From Tomocerus qinae (lineage: Eukaryota > Arthropoda > Collembola > Entomobryomorpha > Tomoceridae): a DNA stretch of 64,000 nt. A program made the translations under genes and the position numbers. Where the stretch lies: NCBI GenBank assembly GCA_020055645.1, contig CM034546.1:33046001-33110000 (forward strand). Direction: 5' to 3'. Below are positions 11,834 to 23,750 of this stretch, piece after piece. Under the pieces are notes generated by a model. That model made no database searches. It was not told the origin of the DNA and saw only the letters and a program-made list of their open reading frames with translations. Each line of letters opens with the position of its first letter. Position 1 is the first letter of the stretch.

Positions 11834-14282
11834 TCAACTGCACACATGAAATGACAAAAAAAGAAACATTGTTATAAAGTACACTTGGTTTTCGATTTTT
11901 ATCGGAAGATATATACTAGTTCATTTTTTCTATATTCGAAAACCAATTTTTATCACGTCATGGTCAAATGGTCATGAACAGGAAATATGAAATCGATATA
12001 ATATGTAATAGGGGTTTCTCACAATTGGTGACCGGTCACCAAATTAACATGAATAGATATTGAAATGACTCCTATACCTGTCTGTGTTATCCTGGAGTTG
12101 TGAGAAACTTGATAATGTGATTATCGGAATGCACAGGCTGGGATCCGATCGGTACTCGATAATTAAGTGAGAAACGTCTATATGATATAATAAATTTTAT
12201 TTTGCTTTCGAGTAATTATTATTCAGTCATTCTCTTCTGTCGTCATTGAGGTTTTGAATATACGGTAACTATTATGTGAGATTTCCGTAAATCTAGTACA
12301 ACTTATCTTGTGTCTTACCATTTGAAGTCTTTGAAGAAGTCACAGTCGCGATGAAATTATGAGTTTTGTTTTTACAGAAGTCACCAAATCTTAACCGAGG
12401 AAACAACAGGTACTGGTAATTCGTAAAAATATTTTTTACCGCACAATTCCACGCAATGGATTGGGTCTCACTTCAGTCAATCCATGTATGTTCCACACTC
12501 TCATTCATTCGTGTCGTTTTGTCTCACTCTCGCTCAAAGAGCATGGAATCGGCGAGGAATTGTGGGGCTACATTTTGGTTTTATTGTTATTTTAACAACA
12601 TATATTGGAAAATAAATTTTGGTCTAAAATGTGGACTTTTACTATTAAATACAAATTAAAGCTTCACAAAATTATACAAAAGGAGGACAATATCATTATA
12701 TTTAATTATTATCTTTAATTATTCTATTCTTCAATTAGATCTGTTAAGCTACTTGGAAAAGTTATGCTAATAATGTATACGATCGAAAATATTGATAAAA
12801 TGCATAAAGCCAATATTTCAATTCGATATGCTGGACATTTCTAAGTGCAGGGCCAATTCATAAAAATGTAATATATTATTAGAAAACAACATATCAGCGA
12901 CAGGGGGCTCGTATCCCGGTGGCTACTCTGTCTGCGACCCTGTTAGAAAATAAAAAAAACTTTTCAAAAATCGCCAAATATTTAGCTGGCTAAAGTCTAT
13001 TGTACACAAAAGGTTGAATTTTTGAAACGTGTTATTTGCCAGAGATAAATTCTATGTTTATAAATAAATACATGCGTCTTTATTCTTAAAAAATACATAA
13101 TTATATCGTATACTACTAAAAATATATTTATTATAACTATTTTAGCTAATAGTTATATAGTTAATAATTTGTAACTATCAGCATAATATTGGTAACCTTA
13201 ATGAGTTCCTATTATAAGATTAATGACAATTACTAAGTTAATTTATGAAAGGTAACAATAGTAGCATTTCTAGAATTCCGTGAGTTACTCACGACTCATA
13301 ACTATTACTTTCGTTTAGAATGGAAACAAGAAAAATAACAAAATAGATGAAAATGTTGCACCAATATAGGTAATACTGGTTGATATTTACTTATCCTTGA
13401 CTTTCTCCGTTACTTTCCCGCGAACATGGACATCGCTTAAAACATTATTTTATTTGAAAAATTTGGATTTCGGACGAGAGCTGCTGGTAATGGGAATATA
13501 TTTAATAACGGTTATGTTATTAGAATTGAATACATACTTATTTGAAAAATAGATTATGAAAAAACAAATTTGTCCCAACAACTCCCGACGGTTGATACGA
13601 TTTTCAGAACTTCCAATCAGGTATATCGTATATAAAATATTATTTGTTGTTTTACCAAATAACTACTATTAAAAATAAATTGTTTTGACATTTGATTAAA
13701 ACCTTGATACCCACCCACAAACAATTCAATTAGTAAAAAAGATCTCAATCATATTTTAGGACGAAAATAGTTGGATGTTGTTAACAGAAGCCCCAAAAGA
13801 ATGAAATAATAAAATTCTTTTGAAATTAAAATGTTTGATTTAGGTGCTTCGGATTTTAAACAGCAATTTCGGTCTTCTATGACACTTTCTAAGGGGTGTG
13901 TTATATTAACCCAGTTGATGACTATGGGGAGAGGTAGAGCAGCATACCAAAAAATTTAAATTCGTTACGAAAACGTGTGGAAATTAGTAATATTTTTTGT
14001 GTTAATATATTTTACTATCAATTCAAAATCTATAATATTTTCCGAGTATAAAATTAAATGTTGATATGGCAATTAAATTATATTTATCGAAACCCAGAAT
14101 AAGTTTCCTTATTGACATTAATCCTTTTCATCTTGTCCAAATAGGTCTTTGGCTCTTACCTAAAATTAAAATAGCAGCCGGATGTGATGGTTGCTGATAA
14201 ATGACAAATAAATTGCTAAAATGCTCGAAAAATTAGAAAACTAACCTTTTGTACTTCGACAAATTCTTTAAATATTGTTAAA
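11834..14282. other. Intergenic between two divergent zinc-finger genes
   Basis: The flanking genes diverge (minus at left, plus at right), so promoters for both should lie here, but no clear TATA or initiator could be chosen. A palindromic repeat block lies at 12014-12175. A small ORF at 12456-12659 has no support. Confidence 0.5.
12014..12175. repeat. Palindromic repeat block with three inverted arms
   Basis: GTTTCTCACAATT at 12014-12026 overlaps a perfect 18-bp palindrome TTGGTGACCGGTCACCAA at 12025-12042. The reverse complement of the arm recurs as AGTTGTGAGAAAC at 12096-12108 and TTAAGTGAGAAAC at 12163-12175. This looks like a small foldback or nested MITE; no coding potential. Confidence 0.55.
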
Positions 14283-16181
14283 ATGGAACAAATCATTGAC
14301 AACGGATATGAAAACTATCAAGATCTGTTTTTCATGCCACCTGCGTTGGCAATGTGTCCAAAATGTGGTGCTCAATTTGAAGAAACCTATTTTAACCAGC
14401 ACGTGGAGGAATGTTCATTTGGAAATGAATTTACTCAAGAAAACGTAATTGCTAATCCAATCGATATGGCGTTATTACCACCGGAGGTACGTGTACTGGA
14501 AAATGATGATAAACTTTTACAAACTGTCAACATCCCTGGTCCTCAACTGTCATCTGTTCTATTTCAACAACGAAATGAATCAGAAATTCCTTTAAATAAC
14601 GATAGACTGAACATCACTGGTCCTCAAGTGTCATTTGCTTCATTTCAACAACAAAATGAATCAGCGACTCCTTTAAATAATGATAGAACTGGTTCTCAAG
14701 TATCATCTGTTCCAATTCAACAACAAAATGAATCAGAAATTCCTTTAAATAATGATAGAACTGGTCCTCAAGTATCATCTGCTCCAATTCAACATCAAAA
14801 TGAATCAGAGACTCCAGTAAACAACGATAAACTCTCATGCCCTGTCTGTAATGCTAAATTCCAAAAAGTTGACAGCTTGAAGCGTCATGTGATATTTAAG
14901 CACGAGAATCCGTCATCTTTTACGTGCGAATATTGTGAAAAGAAGTTTAGTTATAAAGAAGGGTACAAACGTCACGTAAATTTTATTCATCTTAACCCCT
15001 TGCAATATACATGTAATATCTGTGACAAGAAATTCGCGTATTTTGAGAACCTGACTCGGCACACCGAGACAATTCATAAGAACCCGTCTTCCTATAAATG
15101 CAACTTGTGCGATAAAGCTTGCAATGTAAAATCCGTGCTGGACATTCACATTCTCCGAATGCATACCAATGCTCGCCGATATAAATGTGGATACTGCAAT
15201 TATGCAACGATGGAGAAACAGTATTATATAACACATAGGAAAAAGTGTGCTATCAAAAATAATATAACTGTAGTAGAAACAGACGATGAGTTGCTGAATA
15301 AATGTGAGACGAATGACATGTCCTGTTCAGTATGCCAAATGATTTTCCCTGACGTTAATTCTCTGCTTGATCACATAAAAGGACACAATAGTAATCAATT
15401 AACATCTGAAAAAATTCCACCAAAGCAGAAGAAAATTATCAAGAAAGAATTACAGTTTGGAGACTATCAACCGTAAAAAACAATTTCAATCCAATTAATT
15501 ATTAATACTTTTTACTTCATTGGCAAATAAAATGCTTTTTAATATTTTATTGTCATTGTTTCAATATTTTATTGTTTATATATTTCAATAATTGTATTGT
15601 TTAAACTAAAACATGTGATTTTTATAACAAATGATTAAAATAGAAAAGCATAAGGTATTATTTTCCATTTTATTCTACAGAGTAATATTAATAGCCTTGA
15701 TTTTTATTTCAGAAAGCTGGAGAAAACTTCAAAACCAAAAACCAAAAGGTTACCTAAGAAACCTCGCACACAAATGATAAATAGAAATCCGCCCATTAAA
15801 AAATTAATTGTTAATAAACAACAATCGATAGACAACCATATTGTCGAACAATTTAATAGTGCAGTGATGAATAGTAACATTATACCTGTTATTCCTGGAG
15901 CTGGAGAAAATATTTTTCAACCCAAAGATTGCTTGGAAAGGATGGAGGAAAATGACAATTTCACTACACAATCTGATAATGTTTATTCGAGTGAAAATAA
16001 CATAACTGCTCCTGCAGTTGTACCTCCTGTGGACATGAGAGCAGCTTTGACGAAAGCACTATCAATTTTATACCAAAACATTCTAGTGGAAGAAGATTTG
16101 GAGAAATATCGGTGCAAATTATGTACTATCACTTGTTTAAGTGCCCACGCATTGGAAAATCATATGAAGAGACATTTGTAA
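14283..16181 (+). CDS. C2H2 zinc-finger protein with Gln/Asn-rich tandem repeats, 2 exons
   Basis: Exon 1 (14283-15472) is joined to exon 2 (15713-16181) by a GTAAAA donor and a TTTATTTCAG acceptor, giving 552 residues. Exon 1 read alone stops one codon past the donor. An N-terminal C2HC finger (CPKCGAQF...C) is followed by four tandem 24-27-residue units (consensus GPQVSS.PIQQQNESE.PLNND). Then come six fingers (CPVC, CEYC, CNIC, CNLC, CGYC, CSVC types). Exon 2 opens basic and ends with one more finger (CKLC...H...H) at the extreme C-terminus. It is probably a nuclear DNA-binding protein; the repeat region is likely disordered. The ATG is preceded by TTAAA, an acceptable insect start context. 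Confidence 0.87.
14538..14834 (+). repeat. Coding minisatellite, four 72-81-bp units
   Basis: Four units in frame inside the zinc-finger gene each encode about 24-27 residues with the core QQQNESE.PLNNDR. The middle units are nearly identical at DNA level, which suggests recent unequal exchange. The long antisense ORF across it is a shadow of this repetition. Confidence 0.85.
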
Positions 16182-17540
16182 TTCCAAATCTACACCTTAT
16201 GAACCTGAATTTGTGGATTAATGTAGATTATGATTTTTTAATGAATTATATTGCATGAATTTTGCTTGTCTTATGGCTAAAAATATTTTTCGCATTTATT
16301 GTTAGATTTGTCCTATTTTAAATTAGTATTCACGATATCGCGATTTTATATTTATAAGACTTATTGCATTAGTATAGGAATAATTATAAATATGCCCCAT
16401 CTATATGTTTTTGGAAGTACGCATATTTACATTAGCTGTGAATCCACAAAGTACATTTTGATTTGTGTATGTGTATGCTTTCAGTAGTCAATGAATCATG
16501 ATACTTTTTAGTAAAAATTAGTTTTTAAATTACCTTACTAGTAGTATATAACATGTGCAATAAATTTATGCATGAAATGAAAGTACAGGACAAGTATTTA
16601 TTAAATTATATTACATAAATAAGGTAACAATTTTCAAAATGCAGTACTTAGCCAATATTTTAAAATTCTGTTGTTAGTTCCGCATTTAGTTAAGCATAGA
16701 TTATAAGTATTTTATTATCTAAAAACCATTAGCCTTACTTAATTAATAATTAATGTAATAGCTTTATTAATAGTTTGAAATCCTTTCACATTGGTGATTT
16801 TTACTAAAAGCCGATTATATTTACCATTATAATTTATATTGGGATATACAACGAATAATAAACTTCGGTGTGCTGTATACAATGTACTAAAACTAGGACA
16901 GAATATTATCCGAGTAATAAATTAACTATTATAATAATGTATAATTAAGAATAAATAGAAAAGTGTAGCTTTATATATCTTGTCGAAAGTAGTATTGTAG
17001 TATCCTCAAACAATAACATAATTTAACTACTTATTTAAAATAAAAATAAGACTTAAATTCGTAGCTGCTCAATTATTTCATAAATTTTTGTTTAAATATA
17101 GAATTACTACAACTTAAATATTTTATATAAGTTAATATATATGATTATAATCAATTCAATACGCTCACAAAAGACAGAAATAAATGCAAATTCACTGTTC
17201 CCAAGAAAAGAAATTCAATTTATGCTTTTATGTAAAACAATTATTAGATTATATGCCATTATTAATATGTAATCCATGTAGTCTCATAATATTATGAAAA
17301 TGAAAATTATTTTCCACTTAATGCTCCTGACCAGCTTCACTCATACGGAGAGATTTTACGACCGGGTTCTAAAAGAACAAAATATAATTTTATCCGTACA
17401 TTTGATTCCATTTAGATTTAGGTATAATTAAACACCCAAACGTTTGGATGTTTTTCAAAACATGAATTCTCTTGTTTCAAAGAATATTTAATTTATTTTT
17501 AAAGGGTGGATTATATCATACCATATTGTCAATGTTTTAT
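16182..17540. other. Intergenic, AT-rich
   Basis: 3' flank of the plus-strand zinc-finger gene and of the minus-strand small secreted ORF (convergent). No supported gene. An AATAAA-type signal for the minus-strand gene lies at about 17534-17539. Confidence 0.55.
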
Positions 17541-17789
17541 TCAATTACCGAATACATCTGATTCAATTCTGGGTTTTTTGGTTGATTTCAAAAGGTTCGA
17601 TAAAGGATGCCTATGATAATACGATTTGCAAGGTCTGTGGGTCGATCCTGCAGGAATATCACTCACACAGACTACGCACTTGTTGGCATTGTTACAGCAC
17701 TCTAAACAACCTGGACACCGTCCGCTCATCGTTTGCTCCACAATTAGTAGAAGATACACAGCAAAATACATTAAATGCATTTTATACAT
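17541..17789 (-). CDS. Small secreted cysteine-rich protein, 82 residues
   Basis: The ORF begins with a strong signal peptide (hydrophobic core MYFAVYLLLIVEQ, likely cleavage near TMSG), then a dense cysteine cluster (CPGC..CC, CVVC, one later Cys) and a basic tail. A possible poly(A) signal (AATAAAA) starts immediately after the stop. An intron cannot be excluded. No family is recognised; it could be a secreted peptide, an effector, or one exon of a larger extracellular protein. The antisense ORFs overlapping it lack such features. Confidence 0.5.
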   Translation of the reverse strand: MYKMHLMYFAVYLLLIVEQTMSGRCPGCLECCNNANKCVVCVSDIPAGSTHRPCKSYYHRHPLSNLLKSTKKPRIESDVFGN

Positions 17790-19156
17790 GGGGACTTTAT
17801 TTATCGTTCAAAAATTAGGATCTCTTCAAGTTTTTCAGTCTCTTCACACAATTTCTGTTCACGTTCGCCGCCTTTATTAATTTAGATTGATCGTTGATAA
17901 TATTGGTGTAAATGCAATTACAAAATACACAATATATGAAAAGTTCGTTTAAAAAACGTCAATGCATTTATTCTACTGTGAATCTGTTCTTTAAAAATTG
18001 CTTTTAACTGTCTGAATTAAAATAACAGTTATTCCAAAACCTAAATTTGATAACACTTACCAAACAGAACAATTCAAAAATTAAAATCCAAAACTAGCAA
18101 CTTTTTAATTTGTGCTTTGTAAATAATTTATGCAAAATCTTTGACGTCCTAAGTAAGGAAAACGTTATTTAGAGTTTTGTCTTTTCTGAAAAACATGAAA
18201 AACTACTATTTCCTATCCACATTTTGCATGTTATGCTCTAATAAGCTTTTATTGGGTTTGTGTTGACCTGACCATTTTAAATTTTAGTTTACTGTCGAGT
18301 TAGATATTAAAGTAAATGTTATGTTGCATCACAAAAATTCTTGCGTATTTGTCAAAACTGACAAAAATAGATCGACATTTTCAAAACGAACTTTTCATGT
18401 ATTATTCCGTATGTCTAGTTTAATAAACTCAAAATAAAATATATTTTTATTAAAGCCGAGGATAATAAGTAATTTTCTTTCGCTATCTAGAACAGTGTAA
18501 ACAACTTAATGACTAATATTTGAAAAATATATATATTTCTCGTTTTTATTTACCTTATAGATCAAAAATAGTAAAACTGGACTTTCGTAGACGGTCTCTG
18601 GCTATTAAATGATGTTTTTAGGGAATTCGATTTTTCTACTGCAGGATTAAAGGTAAATTATCATTGCCTACAAATATTGTTGTTGAGTTGATTAATATTA
18701 ACAATTAATATGAGTTCAGGTGCTACAGCTAATGTGGATTTACTACCGTTAGCCATTTATGGTTCAAGAATAATTATAACTGATTATTACATGTTCCCCA
18801 ATGTGACCGTGTTACCTCCTTAATATGCATGGGTATTAATTATTAACATAATAATATTGTATTGTTACTGGCCTGCAATTTGATGTCTACTGCAGTTATG
18901 GTAATAATAATAATAATTGTACTAAAACTGTTGTATTGATGTTAATTGACAAAAGGTGTTGACTCAAATAAAGAAATTATTCGATTAGATGAAATTTGGA
19001 TCTCTGAAGTAGGTAAACGATTTAAAAAAGACTAATGTGTAGATAGTATGCAGGGCGAGAACTGCCGCAGTGCTCTTGGCAAGGTAATATCGCAGTGTCC
19101 CATGATATGAGTATTCTGTCTAGGGCATCCAAACCGAGTTTCAGACGGGTTGAAAG

Positions 19157-19191
19157 CCCGGGTTATAACCCGGGTTCGAGTCAACTCGAAC
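19157..19191. repeat. Two abutting GC-rich palindromes
   Basis: CCCGGGTTATAACCCGGG (19157-19174) is a perfect 18-bp palindrome. It abuts GTTCGAGTCAACTCGAAC (19174-19191), a stem of 8 bp with a 2-base centre. The half-motif ACCCGGGTTCGAGTTATTAC recurs at about 19210. In this AT-rich sequence such GC-rich symmetry is striking. Confidence 0.75.
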
Positions 19192-19352
19192 TCAGTTTTC
19201 AACATTGGAAACCCGGGTTCGAGTTATTACTTTCTGCCGGATGAAGTAATTCAATTCTCATACAAATTTAATTTTTAACGTGTTTCTATGCTAGCGGAGG
19301 GAATATTGATAACAAATCGTACCACTTGTATTAAAAATTAAACCTTTTGGCT

Positions 19353-19505
19353 TCCAAATACATGTATGTCATGTAGTCATATAAACAAGTCACTTCTCCC
19401 AAATAAATGAATGTCATGTAGTCATATAAACCGGTCACAGTTCTCAAATACATGACATACATGTAGTCATATAAACAAGCCTCTGCTCCCTACTACATGA
19501 CATAC
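19353..19505. repeat. 45-bp tandem repeat, about 3.3 copies
   Basis: The motif ATGTAGTCATATAAAC recurs at 19371, 19416 and 19461, spaced exactly 45 bp, within a longer unit that ends in CTCCCAAATACATGA-like sequence. No coding. Confidence 0.8.
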
Positions 19506-20894
19506 ATGTATTCCTAGATTCTACTATGCCCTAAACTGCCAGGCATAATATTATATATACAAAATTCGCCAATTGTATCACCTGTAGTAGGTAGCTGGTA
19601 GTACCCCTAAGGTTTCTTTCATTTCTTGCTAGAAATAAACTTGAAACAGATATGATTTTTCAAAATTTTGGACAAAAAATTCGGGATCAAAGTTGCACAG
19701 GTAAAGAATTTTGAAATGTATTGTTTGTTTTCCTAGCAGTGAAACCAATGAGTAAATAGATTCAATTCACTATAGCCTATGTTGGTACATTGTACTTTCC
19801 ATTACGTCAGTAACATAATCAGTGAATTTGGGGCTAAATACTTCACAGTAAATATGGTAGCGTAGGTTAATTGGCATTTACCATATCTTTAGCTTGGGAA
19901 CGACACCTTACATGGGTATTTTTCGTCAAAAAATAACATTTGACCTTTGGCATCTCATAGAGGTCAACAATTTTGAAATAAGTTTTCTCCTTGTAAACCA
20001 TAACTCTATAAGGGATTTATTATTAATCGGGCAGAATTTTGATGAAACAATTCCTTGTATGAAAATCTGGCTATTTCGAAATTTACTTCGTAATTTTTAA
20101 AGGGAAGAACAATTTTTCACAATTCAAATAAAACCGCGATACAACGATTGATGACTTTTGTTTCAAGTTTCATCCAAATTGAGCCGGTAATTTCGGAGTT
20201 ATATCATATTCCGATTTTTTGGGGGTAATTTACATAGCCACTAAATTACTGAAAAATGAATTTTTTAACCAAAGATGTTAGTTAATAATAATAAAGTGCA
20301 GAGAAAAGAAGAACTAAAAATGCCTTTCGAAAATCTACCTTTTTTTCATTTTCCTATATCAAATATAATTTCTGTCTGCTATTTTTAAGTTGATTGAACA
20401 GCAAATATTTTATATGGATCTTTTTATCACGCATTTATAAAAATTTGGTGATAAATTGGTTTTGCCTACAAAAGGGTGATTTCACAAAGCACGGTATTAT
20501 CAAAATAATTCTGTCATTAATGTTTTAAATTTCTGGAAATATTTCTTCACTATTTATTACCCAATTTAAAAGAACACCATAATTAACAATTTATTTAAAA
20601 TCATCCATTATTTTGAGATCCTCTAGGGAGTGGGTCTGCAACTTTTGTGTAACTTTTGAAGTCGCCGCTAATGACAGCTGGAATTTTTTTCAAAAAATGA
20701 AATACTTATGTCAATTTTAAAAATATGTACAGAACGTCATTAGGTTTAATGTTTCTTCGACTGTTTAATGAAATTTGCATTATGAAGGTAAATTTTTGGT
20801 GTCATCTACTATTTAATTTAGGGTACTTTTGGGTATCCCAATACCTAAAATTAGGCCGAAAATGTACAAGTATGCGGAACACGCCTAATCATGT

Positions 20895-21130
20895 CCGCTT
20901 AGTTTAGCTGCTAACCTGGTATTTACGGTAATATATACCTATAAGAGTAATAGTGGTTTGCCAGCCCCACCCTAAGTATTAAGGACATAATTGGGTACTT
21001 AATTAGTATAAAAACCCTTCCCGTTTATCATTATAACACGGACATTACATTGTAATAATTATTATCCTCTCACTGCTCTTCACAGCCCAACCTCTTCGAT
21101 TCTCGACCCTTATCTCTTAATAAATAAATA
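20895..21130 (+). repeat. Possible solo LTR remnant
   Basis: The arrangement parallels the LTR cluster at 40.4-46.7 kb: a GCCCCACCC block, a GTACTTAATTAGTATAAAAA TATA-like tract, an ACACGGAC motif downstream and AATAAATAAATAC at the end. Homology to that family is plausible but distant. Confidence 0.35.
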
Positions 21131-21616
21131 CTCAAATAGCCAAAACACTATTCAACAGACCTCCAGCTTATTTAAAAAACATCTGTTGTCTTAGCACATA
21201 TTTCTGTCGACCGAACAGACTAAAGGAAGAACATTCCGTAGTCATAGGATTGTGTCCATTGTATGGCCGTGGCAACAGTCAAAGAAGGGAATAGAGAAGA
21301 GAAAGGATAGGAAAAAAAACTCCATGCTCCGAAGAGCCGACTCCAACTCAATGAAGCGAGAGTCTTGCAGACCCAAACAGGGACGTGTCAACTGTATGAC
21401 GATCCCACCCAATAACCTCAAGATTATATTTAAATAAGTAACTACTAGAAACACCCCTAAATTGGCATACACCGACTACACCACTACCACTTCGTCACAA
21501 AATTATGATTATGTGAATGAAACGTTGAAAAGTGAGTTTTTTGGTGTCATTGAAAATATTTAGCACAAAATGCAATCATCAAAGCAAATAAATCAAAACT
21601 TATCCACTAATCCATT

Positions 21617-22000
21617 CAGAGAATAGAATAGAATAAAATATTTATTGCGTTTCCAGTGAGACGCAGCTCATCACACAAAAGTCAGTTGTAATGCTATTTT
21701 AAGAACGATTTAGAATACTTTAGTATGAGTTCACATAAGACGATTGTTTCTGCATATAAATATTTCCAGATTACAATATAACGGTAAATGTAAGGTAGAT
21801 ATATGATGAGGGAAAGAACACACTACTAAAGCCGTTTCTGATGCTATATCAGTTAGGCTTTTTATAAATGATATATGTCTGTGATCACATGTACATTATA
21901 TAACGAATAATCCATATTCAGCACGACGACATCAGTGTCATATCCAAAGTCAAGAGCTGATACTTCATATACACCAGTTGTTGTACATTTAGAGCCACGG
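21617..22000 (-). mobile_element. SINE copy, 5'-truncated, minus strand
   Basis: Read on the minus strand it starts inside the body (GGTGTATATGAAGTATCAGC) and passes a motif shared with the other copies (GGATATGACACTGATGTCGTCGTGCT). It ends in TGGAAACGCAATAAATATTT followed by TTCTA repeats. The body matches the copies at 22122 and 49562; the segment ATAGCATCAGAAACGGC is shared with 26211-26290. Confidence 0.65.
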
Positions 22001-22121
22001 GTGTAACAATGGAATGGAAGTAAATGGTTGAATAAAAAAATAGCATAGATTTACTTACACTTTGATACCATAGAAAACTAGAAAGAAACTACTAATAATA
22101 GTTAAATTTCATTCTTCATTC

Positions 22122-22300
22122 GGGCGCACAGGTTAGTCGAATGGTGTAAAAATCCATTCGTTTAACTTGTGTTGGGGTTTCATTCCCCAGTGAACTCGGT
22201 GCACATGAAGCTTTGGCTTTGGATATGGCACTAACGTTGTCGTGCTCAATGTGAAACATTTCTTCATATAAGATGAATGTATTATTAACTACATCGGTAT
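22122..22300 (+). mobile_element. tRNA-derived SINE, head and part of body
   Basis: The head GGGCGCACAGGTTAGTCGAATGG resembles a pol III A box, and GGGGTTTCATTCCCC is a B-box-like stem and loop. The body (GGATATGGCACTAACGTTGTCGTGCTC) matches the inverted copy just to its left, so the pair forms a natural foldback. It is truncated before the A/T-rich tail. Confidence 0.6.
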
Positions 22301-23254
22301 ATTGTATTAAGTCGACCTTGATGGAGACTTGATTAACTACTTATTCAGTAGAAGCTTTATTACCACATTTGCATTGGTTGCAGTAATGCAAGCAATGCAA
22401 ATGTAGTAATAACGTTACTATTTATTAAGTTGTAACTGACGTCAATGTAAACTTAATTGCTGCGTCGACATTTATGCAACACTCAGATAATGCAAATTTA
22501 AGTAACGGCTTCGATTTCATGTGAACAAATCGTGATATTCTATTGCCAACCAAGCTCAGTTTTGATAGGTTAACATTGTTAACATTAACATAGTTTTGCA
22601 TTCAAGATGAGCAGTTTTCGGCAGGTTTGATAAATATAATTTTACATTCAAGGTAAGCAGTTTTTGTCAGGCTTGATAAATGTATTGGGACAATCATCAT
22701 TAAATAACACCATTTAAAAATGCTGATGCAATTTTTTCATAATTAGACTAATGCATAGAAAGGAGGAATAAAAGGAGTTTATCGAAGCTCCTATCGTCTT
22801 TGCATAAATAGAGCAACGATCAAAGAAATTTTATTTATTTATTCGCTAGGCTCCACAGGTTTGCAATGAGGAAATTTTTATTGCAATTGGCCTTTGTTCT
22901 ATATTATTTTTGTTGTATTTCGACAAAATTATTAAAAAAGAAAATAAAAATGTATCCACGATATAAATTTGAATTGATAAGTTTATTATTCATTCTCACG
23001 GTGAACAATCATACATTGATCATTACAGGAGAATCAGGACACGAATTCTATTTCAAAGGAGTGGTTAGACGAGCATAACTATCAAAGTAAATATAAAAAA
23101 ATAGATACGATCGTTATTTTTTTTAAAACCCTGACAATTGTTTAACATTAGAGGTTTTAACGGTAAGGATATATATTTACATATTGATATGTATATTTAC
23201 TAAAAATTAAATTGCTATTTGATCTATTTTATTTTAAAATTTTAGCTTGGGGTC

Positions 23255-23469
23255 CGAATATTAAAAATTCGTGGACTTCTAAAAATTGCATTTGAATGTA
23301 ATTTTAGATACAAATCTTGTCCTTGTCCAACTCTGTGAAAAAAAAGAAACAAATAGGAAAATTTTAATTCAAGAAGGGGGGTTTTTGCTTCCATTATTGA
23401 TAACCCTTTACTATCCGCAATCGAGGAATTAGCAGGAAAAGCTATAAGTAAGAATTTAGGGATGTAGCA
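23255..23469 (+). pseudogene. Polinton small core-protein-like remnant
   Basis: A lysine-rich stretch followed by LIQEGGFLLPLL resembles the C-terminal QxGGFL-type motif of the small basic virion protein coded by Polintons (adenovirus core-like). It is broken: after the motif the reading must shift frame to continue as LLSAIEELAGKAISKN. The identification rests on this motif and on the neighbouring polymerase. Confidence 0.5.
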
Positions 23470-23472
23470 CAA

Positions 23473-23595
23473 ATGTCTAGAAAAATGAAACTTATCCCTA
23501 GCGAAGAATACGAAAAATTATATGAAGAGAAATATAACAGAGGGAATGATGTTGATAAGTCTTCCAAACTTAATATTAAGTTACTATTTCACTAG
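23473..23595 (+). pseudogene. Short ORF of Polinton type (MSRKMKLIP...), 40 codons
   Basis: It starts four bases after the stop of the core-like remnant and reads MSRKMKLIPSEEYEKLYEEK. Polinton gene clusters commonly have an ORF opening this way after the core protein. It is probably truncated; no function is assigned. Confidence 0.4.
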
Positions 23596-23750
23596 TAACT
23601 TATAATCTTTTCAATGTATTCAAATCTATATATGGTTATAACCAAGGTTTTTGATGAAAACTTATGAATATTTTATGAATTTTAGTTATTTTTAATCCTT
23701 TCTCGACATAATACTTAAGATTTCTGTAATGAGTGATTTAATCTATCTTA

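Larger units (their letters stand above)
17880..23219. other. Repeat-rich non-coding region
   Basis: No supported gene. It holds palindromes (19157-19191), a 45-bp tandem repeat (19353-19505), a possible LTR (20895-21130) and SINE copies (21617-22000 and 22122-22300). An ORF at 22866-23078 just left of the Polinton remnant contains LIITGESG, vaguely like a Polinton virion-protein segment, but it is too weak to call. Confidence 0.5.

Noticed and set aside
12896-12950. GC-richer stretch with GGGGGCTCGTATCCCGGTGG, considered as a tRNA
   Set aside because: No cloverleaf: A box and acceptor stem cannot be paired.
14614-14838. Repeated antisense ORF in the zinc-finger gene
   Set aside because: Created by the sense minisatellite; its internal repetition mirrors it.
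22866-23078. 70-codon ORF left of the Polinton remnant with LIITGESG
   Set aside because: Resemblance to a Polinton virion protein is limited to a few residues; not called.
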